From the NCBI RefSeq assembly GCF_017916275.1, contig NZ_JAFMST010000004.1, positions 310,001 to 374,000 on the forward strand: DNA of 64,000 nt, written 5' to 3'. Position numbers and translations under genes: made by a program. Position 1 is the first letter of the stretch, and every line of letters starts with the position of its first letter. Below are positions 34,201 to 43,783 of the stretch, piece after piece. The notes under the pieces are model-generated. The model made no database searches, was not told the origin of the DNA, and saw only the letters and a list, made by a program, of their open reading frames with translations. The DNA is from Rubellimicrobium arenae. Its GTDB lineage: Bacteria; Pseudomonadota; Alphaproteobacteria; Rhodobacterales; Rhodobacteraceae.

Positions 34201-35742
34201 ATGGCCGCACCGATCCGCCTCGCGAGGGGCTTTCTGACCGTTGGGGCCTGGACGCTTCTGTCCCGCGTGGCCGGGTTCGCGCGGGACGTGATGATGGCGG
34301 CCTACCTGGGCACCGGCCCGGCGGCCGAGGCCTTCCTGGTGGCCTTCTCGCTCCCCAACATGTTCCGGAGGTTCTTCGCCGAGGGCGCCTTCAACATGGC
34401 CTTCGTGCCGATCTTCGCCAAGAAGCTCGAGGGGGGCGAGGATCCCCGGGGCTTCGCGCGGGACGCGTTCAACGGCCTGGCCTCGGTGCTCATCGTGTTC
34501 TCGCTGGTCGGCTCGATCCTGATGCCCTGGCTGGTCTGGGCCATGGCGGCGGGCTTTGCCGGCGACGAACGCTTCGCCCTTGCCGTGCTCTATGGGCGGA
34601 TCTCCTTCTGCTACATCCTGTTCATCTCGCTCGTGGCGATGCTGTCGGGGGTGCTGAACGCCTTCGGCCACTTCACCGAGGCAAGCCTCGTCCCCGTGCT
34701 GATGAACCTGATGTTCATCGCCGCCATGCTGCTGGGGGACTGGCTGGGCTGGGACATGGGCCTCACGCTCACCTGGACGGTGCCGATCACCGGGATCGCG
34801 CAGCTCGCCTTCACCTGGGACGCCGCGCGGCGCGTGGGCTATGCGCCCAGGCTGGCCTGGCCGCGCCTGACGCCCGACCTCCGCCGCCTGGCGCGCATCG
34901 CGGGTCCGGCCATGCTCGCCGGCGGGGTGGTGCAGATCAACCTCCTGGTCGGGCGCCAGGTGGCGAGCTTCTTCGAGGGCGCGGTGGCCTGGCTGTCCTA
35001 CGCGGACCGGCTTTACCAGCTGCCGCTGGGCGTCGTCGGGATCGCGATCGGGACGGTGCTCCTGCCGGACCTGTCGCGCCGCCTGCGCGCGGGGGACGAG
35101 GACGGCGGCCGCAACGCCTTCAACCGCGCCACCGAGATCAGCCTGGCGCTCACCATCCCGGCCGCCGTGGCGCTGGTGGTGATCGCCTATCCGCTGATCT
35201 CGGTGCTGTTCGAGCGGGGCGCCTTCGGCCGCGAGGACACGATCGCCACCGCCTGGACGCTGGCCATCTATGGCGCGGGCCTGCCCGCCTTCACGCTCCA
35301 CAAGGTGCTCCAGCCGCTGTTCTACGCCCGCGAGGATTCGCGGCGGCCCTTCAACTACGCCGTCTGGGCCATGGTGGTGAACGCCGCCGTCGCGGTGGGC
35401 CTTGCCCCGGTGATGGGGTTCCTTGCCGCGGCGCTGGGCACGACGGTGGCGGGCTGGACCATGGTCTGGCAGCTCTGGCGCGGGGCGCGGGGCATGGGGG
35501 ACGCCGCCCGGATCGACGACCGGCTTCGCGGGCGACTGCCCCGCATCCTCGCGGCCTCGGCGCTGATGGGCGTCGTGCTTTGGGGGGCGGCGCACCTGCT
35601 CGACGGGCCGCTTCACGCGCCGGGGGTGCGCTACCTCGCGCTCGCGCTGGTCTGCGGGCTGGGCATCGTCACCTACTTCGGCGCGGCCGTCGCACTGGGC
35701 GCGATCCGGGGATCGGACCTGCGCGGGGCGCTGCGCCGCTAG
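34201..35742 (+). CDS. murJ: Lipid II flippase MurJ
   Basis: A 513-residue polytopic inner-membrane protein of the MOP superfamily with about 13-14 hydrophobic segments. Family features are LLSRVAGFARDVMMAAYLGTGPAAEAFLVAFSLPNMFRRFFAEGAFN at the N-terminus (with the essential Arg residues) and SYADRLYQLPLGVVGIAIGTVLLP in the middle. It moves lipid II across the membrane for peptidoglycan synthesis. Fifteen bases after glnD, an arrangement common in proteobacteria. The stop overlaps the convergent rhomboid stop via CTAG. Confidence 0.95.
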   Translation: MAAPIRLARGFLTVGAWTLLSRVAGFARDVMMAAYLGTGPAAEAFLVAFSLPNMFRRFFAEGAFNMAFVPIFAKKLEGGEDPRGFARDAFNGLASVLIVFSLVGSILMPWLVWAMAAGFAGDERFALAVLYGRISFCYILFISLVAMLSGVLNAFGHFTEASLVPVLMNLMFIAAMLLGDWLGWDMGLTLTWTVPITGIAQLAFTWDAARRVGYAPRLAWPRLTPDLRRLARIAGPAMLAGGVVQINLLVGRQVASFFEGAVAWLSYADRLYQLPLGVVGIAIGTVLLPDLSRRLRAGDEDGGRNAFNRATEISLALTIPAAVALVVIAYPLISVLFERGAFGREDTIATAWTLAIYGAGLPAFTLHKVLQPLFYAREDSRRPFNYAVWAMVVNAAVAVGLAPVMGFLAAALGTTVAGWTMVWQLWRGARGMGDAARIDDRLRGRLPRILAASALMGVVLWGAAHLLDGPLHAPGVRYLALALVCGLGIVTYFGAAVALGAIRGSDLRGALRR

Positions 35743-36452
35743 CGGGCCCGCAGCCGCGCCCGGAGCGCCGCCCATCCCCCCGGCGCCAGGATCGTGGCCA
35801 CCGCCAGGCCCACGACAAAGCCGCCGACATCGGCCACCCAGATCGGGTTGGCCCCGAACAGCATCCCGAACAGGAGCTGGAAGGCGAGCAGCGTGCCGAT
35901 CAGCCGGAACGCCCGGAGCCGGTTCTCCCCCGCGAGCCCGAGCCGCAGCCAGAGCAGGTAGGTGAAGGCCCCGATCAGCCCGTAGACCCCCGGGTAGCAG
36001 CCGAAGAGCGGCACCAGCCCGTCCAGCAGCGCCCCGAACGCCACGGCCCCCCCGACCGTCGACAGGAGGAACACGGCCAGCGCCGCGAGCTGCCCCATCC
36101 CCTCGCCCACGAACTTGCCCAGGGCGAGCAGCAGGGCGCCGGCGAACAGGGCGTGGGTGACGCTTCCATGCACGAAGGCGTAGCTCACGAAGCGGATGAG
36201 GAAGCCGGCCTCGCGCCGGCCGCCCTCCACGACGTAGTCGAACACGGCGGGCGAAAAGGCGAACCGGTCGATCAGCGCCACGCGCCATCCCACCGCCGCC
36301 GGTCCCCCGACCATGCCGGTGCCGCCCAGGCTCAGGGCCGCCTCGATCCCCATGATCACGAGGAAGAGCGCCACCACGACCGGGGGCACCGGATTCACGG
36401 GCCGTTCGCCCGGGCTGGGATCCGGCAGCGGCTTGAGAAAGGATCGGGCCAT
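35739..36452 (-). CDS. Rhomboid-family membrane protein lacking the catalytic dyad
   Basis: A 237-residue protein with six or so membrane segments and the rhomboid layout: [28 protein letters not shown] (about 93-120) aligns with the HxxxN loop. The position of the GxSG nucleophile reads GVYG (Tyr157 where Ser should be), and the position of the catalytic His in the last helix ([11 protein letters not shown]) has Asp208. It is therefore probably a pseudoprotease. Start ATG 36452 has AAGGAG at good spacing; longer frames cross into trpS territory. Divergent from trpS. Confidence 0.8.
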   Translation of the reverse strand: MARSFLKPLPDPSPGERPVNPVPPVVVALFLVIMGIEAALSLGGTGMVGGPAAVGWRVALIDRFAFSPAVFDYVVEGGRREAGFLIRFVSYAFVHGSVTHALFAGALLLALGKFVGEGMGQLAALAVFLLSTVGGAVAFGALLDGLVPLFGCYPGVYGLIGAFTYLLWLRLGLAGENRLRAFRLIGTLLAFQLLFGMLFGANPIWVADVGGFVVGLAVATILAPGGWAALRARLRAR

Positions 36453-36522
36453 GGGCGTCTCCTTGACGGTTGGCGGAGCCCCCGTTAATCGAGCCCGATC
36501 CTCAAGGCCAGCGGACATTCCC

Positions 36523-37542
36523 ATGCAAGACGCCCGTTTCACGCCCCGTGTCTTCTCGGGCATCAAGCCCTCGGGCGGGCTCACGCTCGGCAACTACCTC
36601 GGCGCGATCAAGCGCTTCGTGGAGATGCAGGGCCAGGAGTTCGAGACGATCTACTGCGTCGTGGACCTCCACGCGATCACCGTCTGGCAGGACCCGGCCG
36701 AACTGCGCGCCGCGACCCGCGAAGTCGCGGCCGGCTTCCTGGCCTCCGGCATCGACCCGGAAAGGTCGATCCTGTTCAACCAGTCGCAGGTCTCCCAGCA
36801 CGCGGAGCTCGCGTGGATCCTCAACTGCGTGGCGCGCCTGGGCTGGATGAACCGCATGACCCAGTTCAAGGAAAAGGCCGGCAAGAACGCCGAGGCGCAG
36901 AGCCTCGGGCTTTACGCCTATCCGTCGCTGATGGCGGCCGACATCCTGCTCTACCACGCCACCCACGTCCCCGTGGGCGAGGACCAGAAGCAGCACGTCG
37001 AGCTGACGCGCGACATCGCGGCCAAGTTCAACCACGACTACAAGGTGGACTTCTTCCCCATGACCCTGCCGGTCATCGAGGGGCCGGCCATGCGGGTCAT
37101 GAACCTTCGCGACGGCACCAAGAAGATGTCCAAGTCCGGGGAATCGGACATGGAGCGCATCAACATGACCGATGACGCCCACACCATCGCCCGAAAGTTC
37201 CAGAAGGCCCGCACCGACGCCGCCCCCCTGCCCGAGACCGTCGAGGAGCTGGACGGCCGCCCCGAGGCGCGCAACCTCGTGGAGATCTACGCCGCCCTGG
37301 CCGGGATCACGCCGGCCGAGGTGCTGGCCCGGCATCCCGGCGCAGGCTGGGGGCAGTTCAAGCCCGCCCTCGCCGAACTGGCCGTCGAGAAGCTGTCGCC
37401 CATCTCCGGCGAGATGGCGCGGATGATGAACGACCCCGCCGAGATCGACCGCATCCTCGCCCGCGGGGCCGAACGGGCGCGCGGCATCGCGGCTCCGATC
37501 CTGGACCGGACGCTCGAGATCGTGGGGATGGTCCGGGGCTGA
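36523..37542 (+). CDS. trpS: Tryptophanyl-tRNA synthetase
   Basis: A 339-residue class I synthetase. The HIGH-like motif is [14 protein letters not shown] (16-29), and KMSKS is intact ([12 protein letters not shown], about 202-213). DLHAIT and [12 protein letters not shown] are conserved active-site segments. The first residues [18 protein letters not shown] mark the start; the ribosome binding site is weak. Charges tRNA-Trp in the cytoplasm. A Usp gene follows after 108 bp. Confidence 0.96.
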   Translation: MQDARFTPRVFSGIKPSGGLTLGNYLGAIKRFVEMQGQEFETIYCVVDLHAITVWQDPAELRAATREVAAGFLASGIDPERSILFNQSQVSQHAELAWILNCVARLGWMNRMTQFKEKAGKNAEAQSLGLYAYPSLMAADILLYHATHVPVGEDQKQHVELTRDIAAKFNHDYKVDFFPMTLPVIEGPAMRVMNLRDGTKKMSKSGESDMERINMTDDAHTIARKFQKARTDAAPLPETVEELDGRPEARNLVEIYAALAGITPAEVLARHPGAGWGQFKPALAELAVEKLSPISGEMARMMNDPAEIDRILARGAERARGIAAPILDRTLEIVGMVRG

Positions 37543-37650
37543 CCTCCACCGACCCGCGCGGCGCGCTGATCCGGCTGGCCCGGTGGCAACCGTTGCAAGC
37601 CGGCGGGCCTTCCGCCACAGTCCGCGCACGCGGCCAAAGGGGGACAGGGC

Positions 37651-38106
37651 GTGCGGAAATTCCTGGTCGTGCTTGATGAAACGCGCGAATGCCTCAACGC
37701 GATGCGCTTCGCCGCCATGCGCGCCGCCAAGACCGGCGGCGCGGTGCAGGTCCTGTCGATCATCTCGCCCGCCGACTTCGGGGCCTGGATCGGCGTGGGC
37801 GACATCATGCGCGAAGAAGCCCGCGAGCGGATCGAGGTCCATTTCGAGGTCTTCGCCAAATGGATGCGCGACCGCCAGGGCATCGACCCCGAGCTCGTGA
37901 TCCGCGAGGGCGAGGCCGTGCCCGAGATCATGGCCCAGATCCGCGACGACGAGGAGATCGGCGTCCTCGTCCTGGGCGCGGGCACCGACAACAAGGGTCC
38001 CGGCCCGCTCGTGACCGCGCTGACCAAGCAGGCCGGAACGCTGCCCGTGCCCATCACCATCGTGCCCGGCGACCTCTCGAAGGAGCGGCTCGAGGCGATC
38101 ACCTGA
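37651..38106 (+). CDS. Universal stress protein (UspA family)
   Basis: A 151-residue single Usp domain. The N-terminus KFLVVLDETRECLNAMRFAAM is the first strand and helix, and GVLVLGAGTDNKGPGPLVTAL then ITIVPG fits the ATP-binding G-x2-G-x9-G pattern. Probably a cytoplasmic nucleotide-binding stress protein. The start is GTG 37651 with AGGGGG (37638-37643) seven bases before it. The CPBP gene begins three bases after its stop. Confidence 0.88.
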   Translation: MRKFLVVLDETRECLNAMRFAAMRAAKTGGAVQVLSIISPADFGAWIGVGDIMREEARERIEVHFEVFAKWMRDRQGIDPELVIREGEAVPEIMAQIRDDEEIGVLVLGAGTDNKGPGPLVTALTKQAGTLPVPITIVPGDLSKERLEAIT

Positions 38107-38109
38107 GCC

Positions 38110-38730
38110 ATGGACGCCCGGCTCGCCCTTGGGGTGCTCCTGGGCGGCCCTGCCCTTTACGCCGTTCTGGCCTGGCTCGGGACCGTGACGCCGCCCCTGG
38201 TGGCGGCCGGGCTCGGGCTCATGGTCTACTGGGGCGGGCTCGGGGCGGCGCTGGCGCTGCGCGCCGATCCCCACAGGCTCCGCGCCCTGCTCCCGGCCGA
38301 ACCGCCCGGACGGCTCATCGCGGTCATGCTTGCCCTCCCCGTCCTGGCCTGGGGTGCGGTGACGCTGCGGCTCCTGGGGGATGCGCCGCTGCCGCCGCAT
38401 CTCCTTGTCGCCGCCGCCCTCGCGGCCCTGCTGCACGCGACCCTGGAGGAGCTGTTCTGGCGCGGCGCCCTGATCCCACGGCCCGGCCCGCGCGCGGCGG
38501 CGCTCGCCCTCGGGCTTTATTGGGCGTTCCACCTGGCCTGGACCGGGATGCGCGACGTCGAGACCGGCCTGTCCCCCACCCTCGCCGTCTTCGGCCCCCT
38601 CGCGCTCGGAGGGGTCTGGACGGCCTCCCGCCTGTCCAGCGGCACGCTGGGCGCGGCGATCATGGCCCATGCGGGCCTGGCGCTGTTCCTGTTCGCCGGG
38701 ACGATCGCGCGCAGCCTAGCGCCGTCCTGA
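38110..38730 (+). CDS. CPBP-family intramembrane glutamic protease homologue
   Basis: A 206-residue membrane protein with about six hydrophobic segments. Motif 1 EExxxR is present as Glu113-Glu114-LFW-Arg118, motif 2 appears as YWAFH with His141, and motif 3 has His187 (MAHAGLA), though its usual Asn partner is Ala. These families cleave prenylated proteins or act in bacteriocin immunity. Bacterial role here unknown. Immediately behind the Usp gene, so probably co-transcribed. Confidence 0.78.
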   Translation: MDARLALGVLLGGPALYAVLAWLGTVTPPLVAAGLGLMVYWGGLGAALALRADPHRLRALLPAEPPGRLIAVMLALPVLAWGAVTLRLLGDAPLPPHLLVAAALAALLHATLEELFWRGALIPRPGPRAAALALGLYWAFHLAWTGMRDVETGLSPTLAVFGPLALGGVWTASRLSSGTLGAAIMAHAGLALFLFAGTIARSLAPS

Positions 38731-38742
38731 CAGCCGACCGGG

Positions 38743-38832
38743 CCGCATCTCAAAAATTCGCCCTCGCGGCCGGCGGGGCAGGAAACCAATTCCCCGGGCG
38801 CTGCGTTGCCTGCCCGACCGCATGAGATGCGG
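38743..38832 (+). repeat. Nested long inverted repeat upstream of the 38856 gene
   Basis: Outer arms CCGCATCTCA (38743-38752) and TGAGATGCGG (38823-38832) are a perfect 10-bp dyad. Inner arms 38771-38782 and 38809-38820 (share GGGCAGG/CCTGCCC) match at 10 of 12 positions around a 26-nt loop. The whole would fold into one long stem-loop ending 23 bases before the start codon. It may be a leader regulator, a small-RNA-like element or the remnant of a miniature inverted-repeat element. Confidence 0.5.
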
Positions 38833-38855
38833 ACCACGACACGAGGAAAGTCAAC

Positions 38856-39281
38856 ATGAACAAGCTTGTCATTCTGGCTGCTGCCGCCCTGATCGGCACG
38901 GCTGGCCTGGCGACGGCCCAGGACACCCTGGCGACCTCGGACGCTTTCGGCATCATCCCGGCCCAGGCCGACAACGCGCTGATCGTCCTGCCCCTGGTGA
39001 CGTCCACCGCGGATGGCGAGGTTCAGATCCGCCGCATCACCGGCGAGAACGAAGGCGAGGTCCTGGGCAGCGCTCCGATCACCGCCGGCGCCAATGAGAA
39101 CGTCCGCATCACGCTGTTGCAGCGCCCCAACGCCGGCGCCGTGCAGGCGGTGCTGGTGGTCGGCGGCCAGGATGTCGCCGCGCAGGAGGTCGAGATCGGC
39201 TCTGCCGAGGCCGGCGGCGGCTCCGGCGACACCCCGAGCGGCGAAAGCTCGAGCGGCAGCGACAACGACAACGGCGGCTGA
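38856..39281 (+). CDS. Exported protein with Gly/Ser-rich acidic tail
   Basis: A 141-residue protein. Residues 1-22 are a clear signal peptide (LATAQ-D). Residues 23-112 form a beta-rich Ala/Val/Ile domain (DNALIVLPLVTSTADGEVQIRRI) without Cys. Residues 116-141 are a low-complexity Gly/Ser/Asp/Asn tail, which could be a linker, a metal-interacting or a cell-surface-exposed segment. GAGGAAAG precedes the ATG. A strong terminator follows, and a long inverted repeat precedes, so it is an isolated transcription unit. No family recognised. Confidence 0.75.
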   Translation: MNKLVILAAAALIGTAGLATAQDTLATSDAFGIIPAQADNALIVLPLVTSTADGEVQIRRITGENEGEVLGSAPITAGANENVRITLLQRPNAGAVQAVLVVGGQDVAAQEVEIGSAEAGGGSGDTPSGESSSGSDNDNGG

Positions 39282-39314
39282 CGTCGCGGGACACCGTCCC
39301 GGCCGACATGCTCC

Positions 39315-39346
39315 AGGGGCGCCGTCGACCGGCGCCCCTTCGATTT
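39315..39346 (+). terminator. Rho-independent terminator after the 38856 gene
   Basis: AGGGGCGCCG (39315-39324), loop TCGAC, CGGCGCCCCT (39330-39339): a perfect 10-bp stem followed by TCGATTT. Confidence 0.85.
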
Positions 39347-39389
39347 AGAATGGTTCCAAATCCTTGACGTAGCCGCCCCGAGGGCGCAT

Positions 39390-39419
39390 ATCGGGGCCCT
39401 GATCCAGGGGGCTCCCGAT
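39390..39419 (+). promoter_or_regulatory. Hairpin enclosing ribosome binding site and start of nfu
   Basis: ATCGGG (39390-39395) can pair with CCCGAT (39414-39419), which includes the first two bases of the ATG. Inside it CCCTG (39397-39401) pairs with CAGGG (39405-39409), covering part of the AGGGGG binding site. The leader is therefore folded over the whole initiation region. Confidence 0.4.
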
Positions 39420-39981
39420 GTTCATCCAGACCGAATCCACGCCCAACCCCGCCACGCTCAAGTTCCTGCCCGGGGAATCCGTGCTGGGCCAGGGCACGGC
39501 CGACTTCCCCGATGCGCCGTCGGCGCAGACCTCGCCCCTGGGCCGGCGCCTGTTCGGCGTCGACGGCGTGACTGGCGTGTTCCTCGGCAGCGATTTCGTG
39601 ACCGTGACCAAGGCGCCCGAGGTGGACTGGAACCACATCAAGCCGGCGCTGCTCGGCGCGATCATGGACCATTACCAGTCCGGCCAGCCGGTGATGGAGG
39701 GCAACGCCTCCGCCGCCTCCGGCCATGCCGTCCATGACGGCGAGGACTCCGCCATCGTGGAGCAGATCAAGGAACTGCTCGACACCCGCGTCCGTCCGGC
39801 GGTGGCGCAGGACGGTGGCGACATCACCTTCCACGGCTTCGAACGCGGCGTGGTCTACCTGCACATGCAGGGGGCCTGCGCGGGCTGCCCCTCCTCGACC
39901 CTGACGCTCAAGATGGGGATCGAGAACCTGCTGCGGCATTACATCCCCGAAGTGACCGAGGTTCGGCCGGTTGCGGCCTGA
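39418..39981 (+). CDS. NifU/Nfu-type Fe-S scaffold or carrier protein
   Basis: A 187-residue protein with an N-terminal Nfu_N domain (MFIQTESTPNPATLKFLPGE) and a C-terminal NifU domain holding Cys154 and Cys157 (GACAGCPSS), which bridge a [4Fe-4S] cluster between two subunits. It delivers Fe-S clusters to apoproteins such as aconitase and lipoyl synthase. The next gene, tsaB, overlaps its end by 11 bases. Confidence 0.93.
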   Translation: MFIQTESTPNPATLKFLPGESVLGQGTADFPDAPSAQTSPLGRRLFGVDGVTGVFLGSDFVTVTKAPEVDWNHIKPALLGAIMDHYQSGQPVMEGNASAASGHAVHDGEDSAIVEQIKELLDTRVRPAVAQDGGDITFHGFERGVVYLHMQGACAGCPSSTLTLKMGIENLLRHYIPEVTEVRPVAA

Positions 39982-40621
39982 GCCCCTGATCCTCGCCTTC
40001 GACACATCGGCCGCGCATTGCGCGGCCGCTTTGCTGTCGGGTGACCGCGTCCTGGCCGCGCGCGAGGAGGCCATGGCCACCGGCCAGGCCGAACGCCTCC
40101 TCCCCCTGCTCGAGGGGATCCTGCGCGAAGAAGGCGCCACTTGGGCCGACCTGGCCGCGCTGGGCGTCGGCACGGGTCCGGGCAACTTCACAGGCGTCCG
40201 CATCGCGGTGGCGGCGGCCCGGGGGCTGGCGCTTGGCCTGCGCATCCCGGCCATCGGCGTCACGGCCTTCGAAGCCCTGGCCTGGGGCCGCGACGCCGTG
40301 CTGGCCGCGCGGGACGCCCGCCTTGGACAGGTGCATGTCCAGGCGTTCGGACCGGTCGCCTTCGGCCCCCTCACGGTCGGCCCCGAGGATCCCCTCCCGG
40401 TCCTGCCGCCCGGCACGCCCTGCGTGGGCCATGCCGCGGACGATCTGGCCGCCCGTACAGGCGGGATGGCCGCCGAGCCTTTGGTCCCCCTCGCGGTGGC
40501 GACCGCGCGCATCGCCCTCCGGCGTCGCCAAGGGGACAACCCCCGCCCCGCCCCCCTCTATCTTCGGGCCGCCGACGCCGCGCCGCCGCGCGACCCCGCG
40601 CCCGTGATCCTGCCCGGATGA
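39971..40621 (+). CDS. tsaB: tRNA threonylcarbamoyladenosine biosynthesis protein TsaB
   Basis: A 216-residue ASKHA-fold protein: LILAFDTSAAHCAAALL at the N-terminus and GVGTGPGNFTGVRIAVAAARGLALG (about 66-90). It is the non-catalytic partner of TsaD/TsaE in making t6A37 on ANN-decoding tRNAs. Start TTG 39971 lies inside the end of the nfu gene. The stop overlaps rimI as ATGA; tsaB-rimI pairing is widespread. Confidence 0.93.
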   Translation: MRPEPLILAFDTSAAHCAAALLSGDRVLAAREEAMATGQAERLLPLLEGILREEGATWADLAALGVGTGPGNFTGVRIAVAAARGLALGLRIPAIGVTAFEALAWGRDAVLAARDARLGQVHVQAFGPVAFGPLTVGPEDPLPVLPPGTPCVGHAADDLAARTGGMAAEPLVPLAVATARIALRRRQGDNPRPAPLYLRAADAAPPRDPAPVILPG

Positions 40622-41031
40622 CCCCCGCCGCGCTGGCCCGCCTCCATGCCGCCGCCTTCAGCGAGGACCGGCCCTGGACCGAGGCCGAGTTCGCCGCCCT
40701 CCTGGACCTGCCCGGCACGCTGCTGCTGGGCGACGGGCGGGCCTTCCTCCTGGGCCGCGTGGTCCTGGACGAGGCCGAGGTCCTGACCATCGCGACCGAC
40801 CCGGCCCATCGCCGCCAGGGTCTGGCCTCGGCGATCCTGGCCACCTTCGAATCGGACGCGGCCGCCCGGGGGGCCCGGCAGGCCTTTCTCGAGGTGGCCG
40901 AGGACAACCTCCCGGCCCGCGCGCTCTATGACGGGCGGGGCTATGGCCGCATCGGACGGCGGCCCGCCTATTATGCGCGCAGGACGGGTCCGGCCGTCGC
41001 GGCCCTGGTCCTCGCCCGCCCGCTCGGCTGA
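40618..41031 (+). CDS. rimI: GNAT N-acetyltransferase, RimI-like
   Basis: A 137-residue GNAT protein. The acetyl-CoA-binding motif A is visible as ATDPAHRRQGLASAILATFE, followed by FLEVAEDNLPARALYDGRGYGRIGRRPAYY. RimI acetylates the N-terminus of ribosomal protein S18; the neighbour tsaB supports the name. Translationally coupled to tsaB. Confidence 0.88.
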   Translation: MTPAALARLHAAAFSEDRPWTEAEFAALLDLPGTLLLGDGRAFLLGRVVLDEAEVLTIATDPAHRRQGLASAILATFESDAAARGARQAFLEVAEDNLPARALYDGRGYGRIGRRPAYYARRTGPAVAALVLARPLG

Positions 41032-41144
41032 CGTGCCGTCGCGCGCAACGCACGGAAATTCCAGTTGACCCTCCCCTCGGGGCACGGCTTGATCGCGCCA
41101 GCACTGGGGCCTTGGGCGGCCCCCACAAAAGGACTGGGAGACGC

Positions 41145-42140
<996 letters not shown>

Positions 42141-42217
42141 CATCGGGCATCTGACAGACCCCGGGGGCCGTGGCCGGGACCGGCCGCGGCCCCTTCCGCA
42201 CTAAGAAAGGGTGCCGC

Positions 42218-43783
42218 ATGAGCCTCGCCCCCCAGGTCCAGACGCAGAGCGGGTCGCAGGGCACCCCCGCCATCGAGCTGCGCGGCATCTCCAAGGCCTT
42301 CGGCCCCGTGCAGGCCAACAAGGACATCTCCATCCGGGTGATGCCCGGCACCATCCATGGCATCATCGGCGAGAACGGGGCCGGGAAATCGACGCTCATG
42401 TCGATCCTTTACGGCTTCTACCACGCCGACTCCGGCGAGATCTTCATCAACGGCCGCAGGACGCTGATCCCCGACTCCCAGGCCGCGATCCGCGCCGGGA
42501 TCGGCATGGTGTTCCAGCACTTCAAGCTGGTCGAGAACTTCACCGTCCTCGAGAACGTCGTCCTGGGGGCCGAGGATGGCGCCCTGCTGCGGCCGTCGCT
42601 GGCCAAGGCGCGCGCCCAGCTCCGGCAGCTGGCCGAGGAGTACGAGCTCGACGTCGATCCCGACGCCCGGATCGAAGAGATCGGCGTGGGTTTCCAGCAG
42701 CGGGTCGAGATCCTCAAGGCCCTCTACCGCCGCGCCGACATCCTCATCCTCGACGAGCCCACGGGCGTGCTCACCCCGCCCGAGGCCGACCACCTGTTCC
42801 GCATCCTGCGCAACCTCAAGGCGCAGGGAAAGACCATCGTCCTCATCACCCACAAGCTGCGCGAGATCATGGACATCACCGACACCGTGTCGGTCATGCG
42901 CCGCGGCGAGATGACGGCCACCGTGGCCACGCGCGACACCAACCCCGCCCAGCTCGCCGAGTTGATGGTGGGGCGCAAGGTGCTGCTCCGCGTGGACAAG
43001 ACGCCCGCAGAGCCCGGCGCGCCGGTGCTGGAGATCGACAACCTCCGCGTGGTCGACGCCAAGGGCGTCGAGCGGCTCAAGGGCGTCTCCCTCGCCGTCC
43101 GCGCGGGCGAGATCCTGGGCATCGCCGGGGTCGCCGGCAACGGCCAGAGCGAGCTGCTCGAGGTGCTGGGCGGCTACATGAAGGGCACCGGGACCGTCCG
43201 GGTGAAGGGCCGTCCCATCGACATCGCGGGCCACGAGGACGCGCGGGACCGCCGGGACGCGGGCATCGGCCACGTCCCCGAGGATCGCCAGCAGGCGGGG
43301 CTCATTCTGGACTTCGCCGCCTGGGAGAACATCGCCCTGGGCTACCATCACCGGGACGCCTACGGCCGCGGCGCGATGATGGACCAGGCGGCCATGAAGG
43401 CCGACACCGCCGACAAGATGCAGCGCTTCGACGTCCGGCCCCCGAACCCCATGCTGGCCGCCAAGAACTTCTCGGGCGGGAACCAGCAGAAGATCGTCGT
43501 CGCCCGCGAGATCGAGTCCGGCCCGGACCTGCTGCTCATCGGCCAGCCCACGCGGGGCGTCGACATCGGCGCCATCGAGTTCATCCACAAGCAGATCGTC
43601 GCGCTGCGCGACCAGGGCAAGGCCATCCTCCTCGTCAGCGTCGAGCTGGACGAGATCCTGTCCCTGTCGGACCGCATCGCCGTCATGTTCGACGGCCGCA
43701 TCATGGGCGAGAAGATCGCCGCCGACACCGACGCCAACGAACTCGGCCTCCTGATGGCCGGCATCACCGAAGGGACCGCCTGA
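42218..43783 (+). CDS. Nucleoside-type ABC transporter ATP-binding protein (two ATPase domains)
   Basis: A 521-residue tandem ATPase like those of sugar and nucleoside importers. The first domain has Walker A GENGAGKST and Walker B ILILDEPTGVLTPPEA. The second has the degenerate P-loop GVAGNGQSE and a full signature SGGNQQKIVVAREI with LLIGQPTRGVD. ATG 42218 has AAAGG upstream. The stop and the next start overlap as TGATG, so subunits are made together. Confidence 0.94.
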   Translation: MSLAPQVQTQSGSQGTPAIELRGISKAFGPVQANKDISIRVMPGTIHGIIGENGAGKSTLMSILYGFYHADSGEIFINGRRTLIPDSQAAIRAGIGMVFQHFKLVENFTVLENVVLGAEDGALLRPSLAKARAQLRQLAEEYELDVDPDARIEEIGVGFQQRVEILKALYRRADILILDEPTGVLTPPEADHLFRILRNLKAQGKTIVLITHKLREIMDITDTVSVMRRGEMTATVATRDTNPAQLAELMVGRKVLLRVDKTPAEPGAPVLEIDNLRVVDAKGVERLKGVSLAVRAGEILGIAGVAGNGQSELLEVLGGYMKGTGTVRVKGRPIDIAGHEDARDRRDAGIGHVPEDRQQAGLILDFAAWENIALGYHHRDAYGRGAMMDQAAMKADTADKMQRFDVRPPNPMLAAKNFSGGNQQKIVVAREIESGPDLLLIGQPTRGVDIGAIEFIHKQIVALRDQGKAILLVSVELDEILSLSDRIAVMFDGRIMGEKIAADTDANELGLLMAGITEGTA

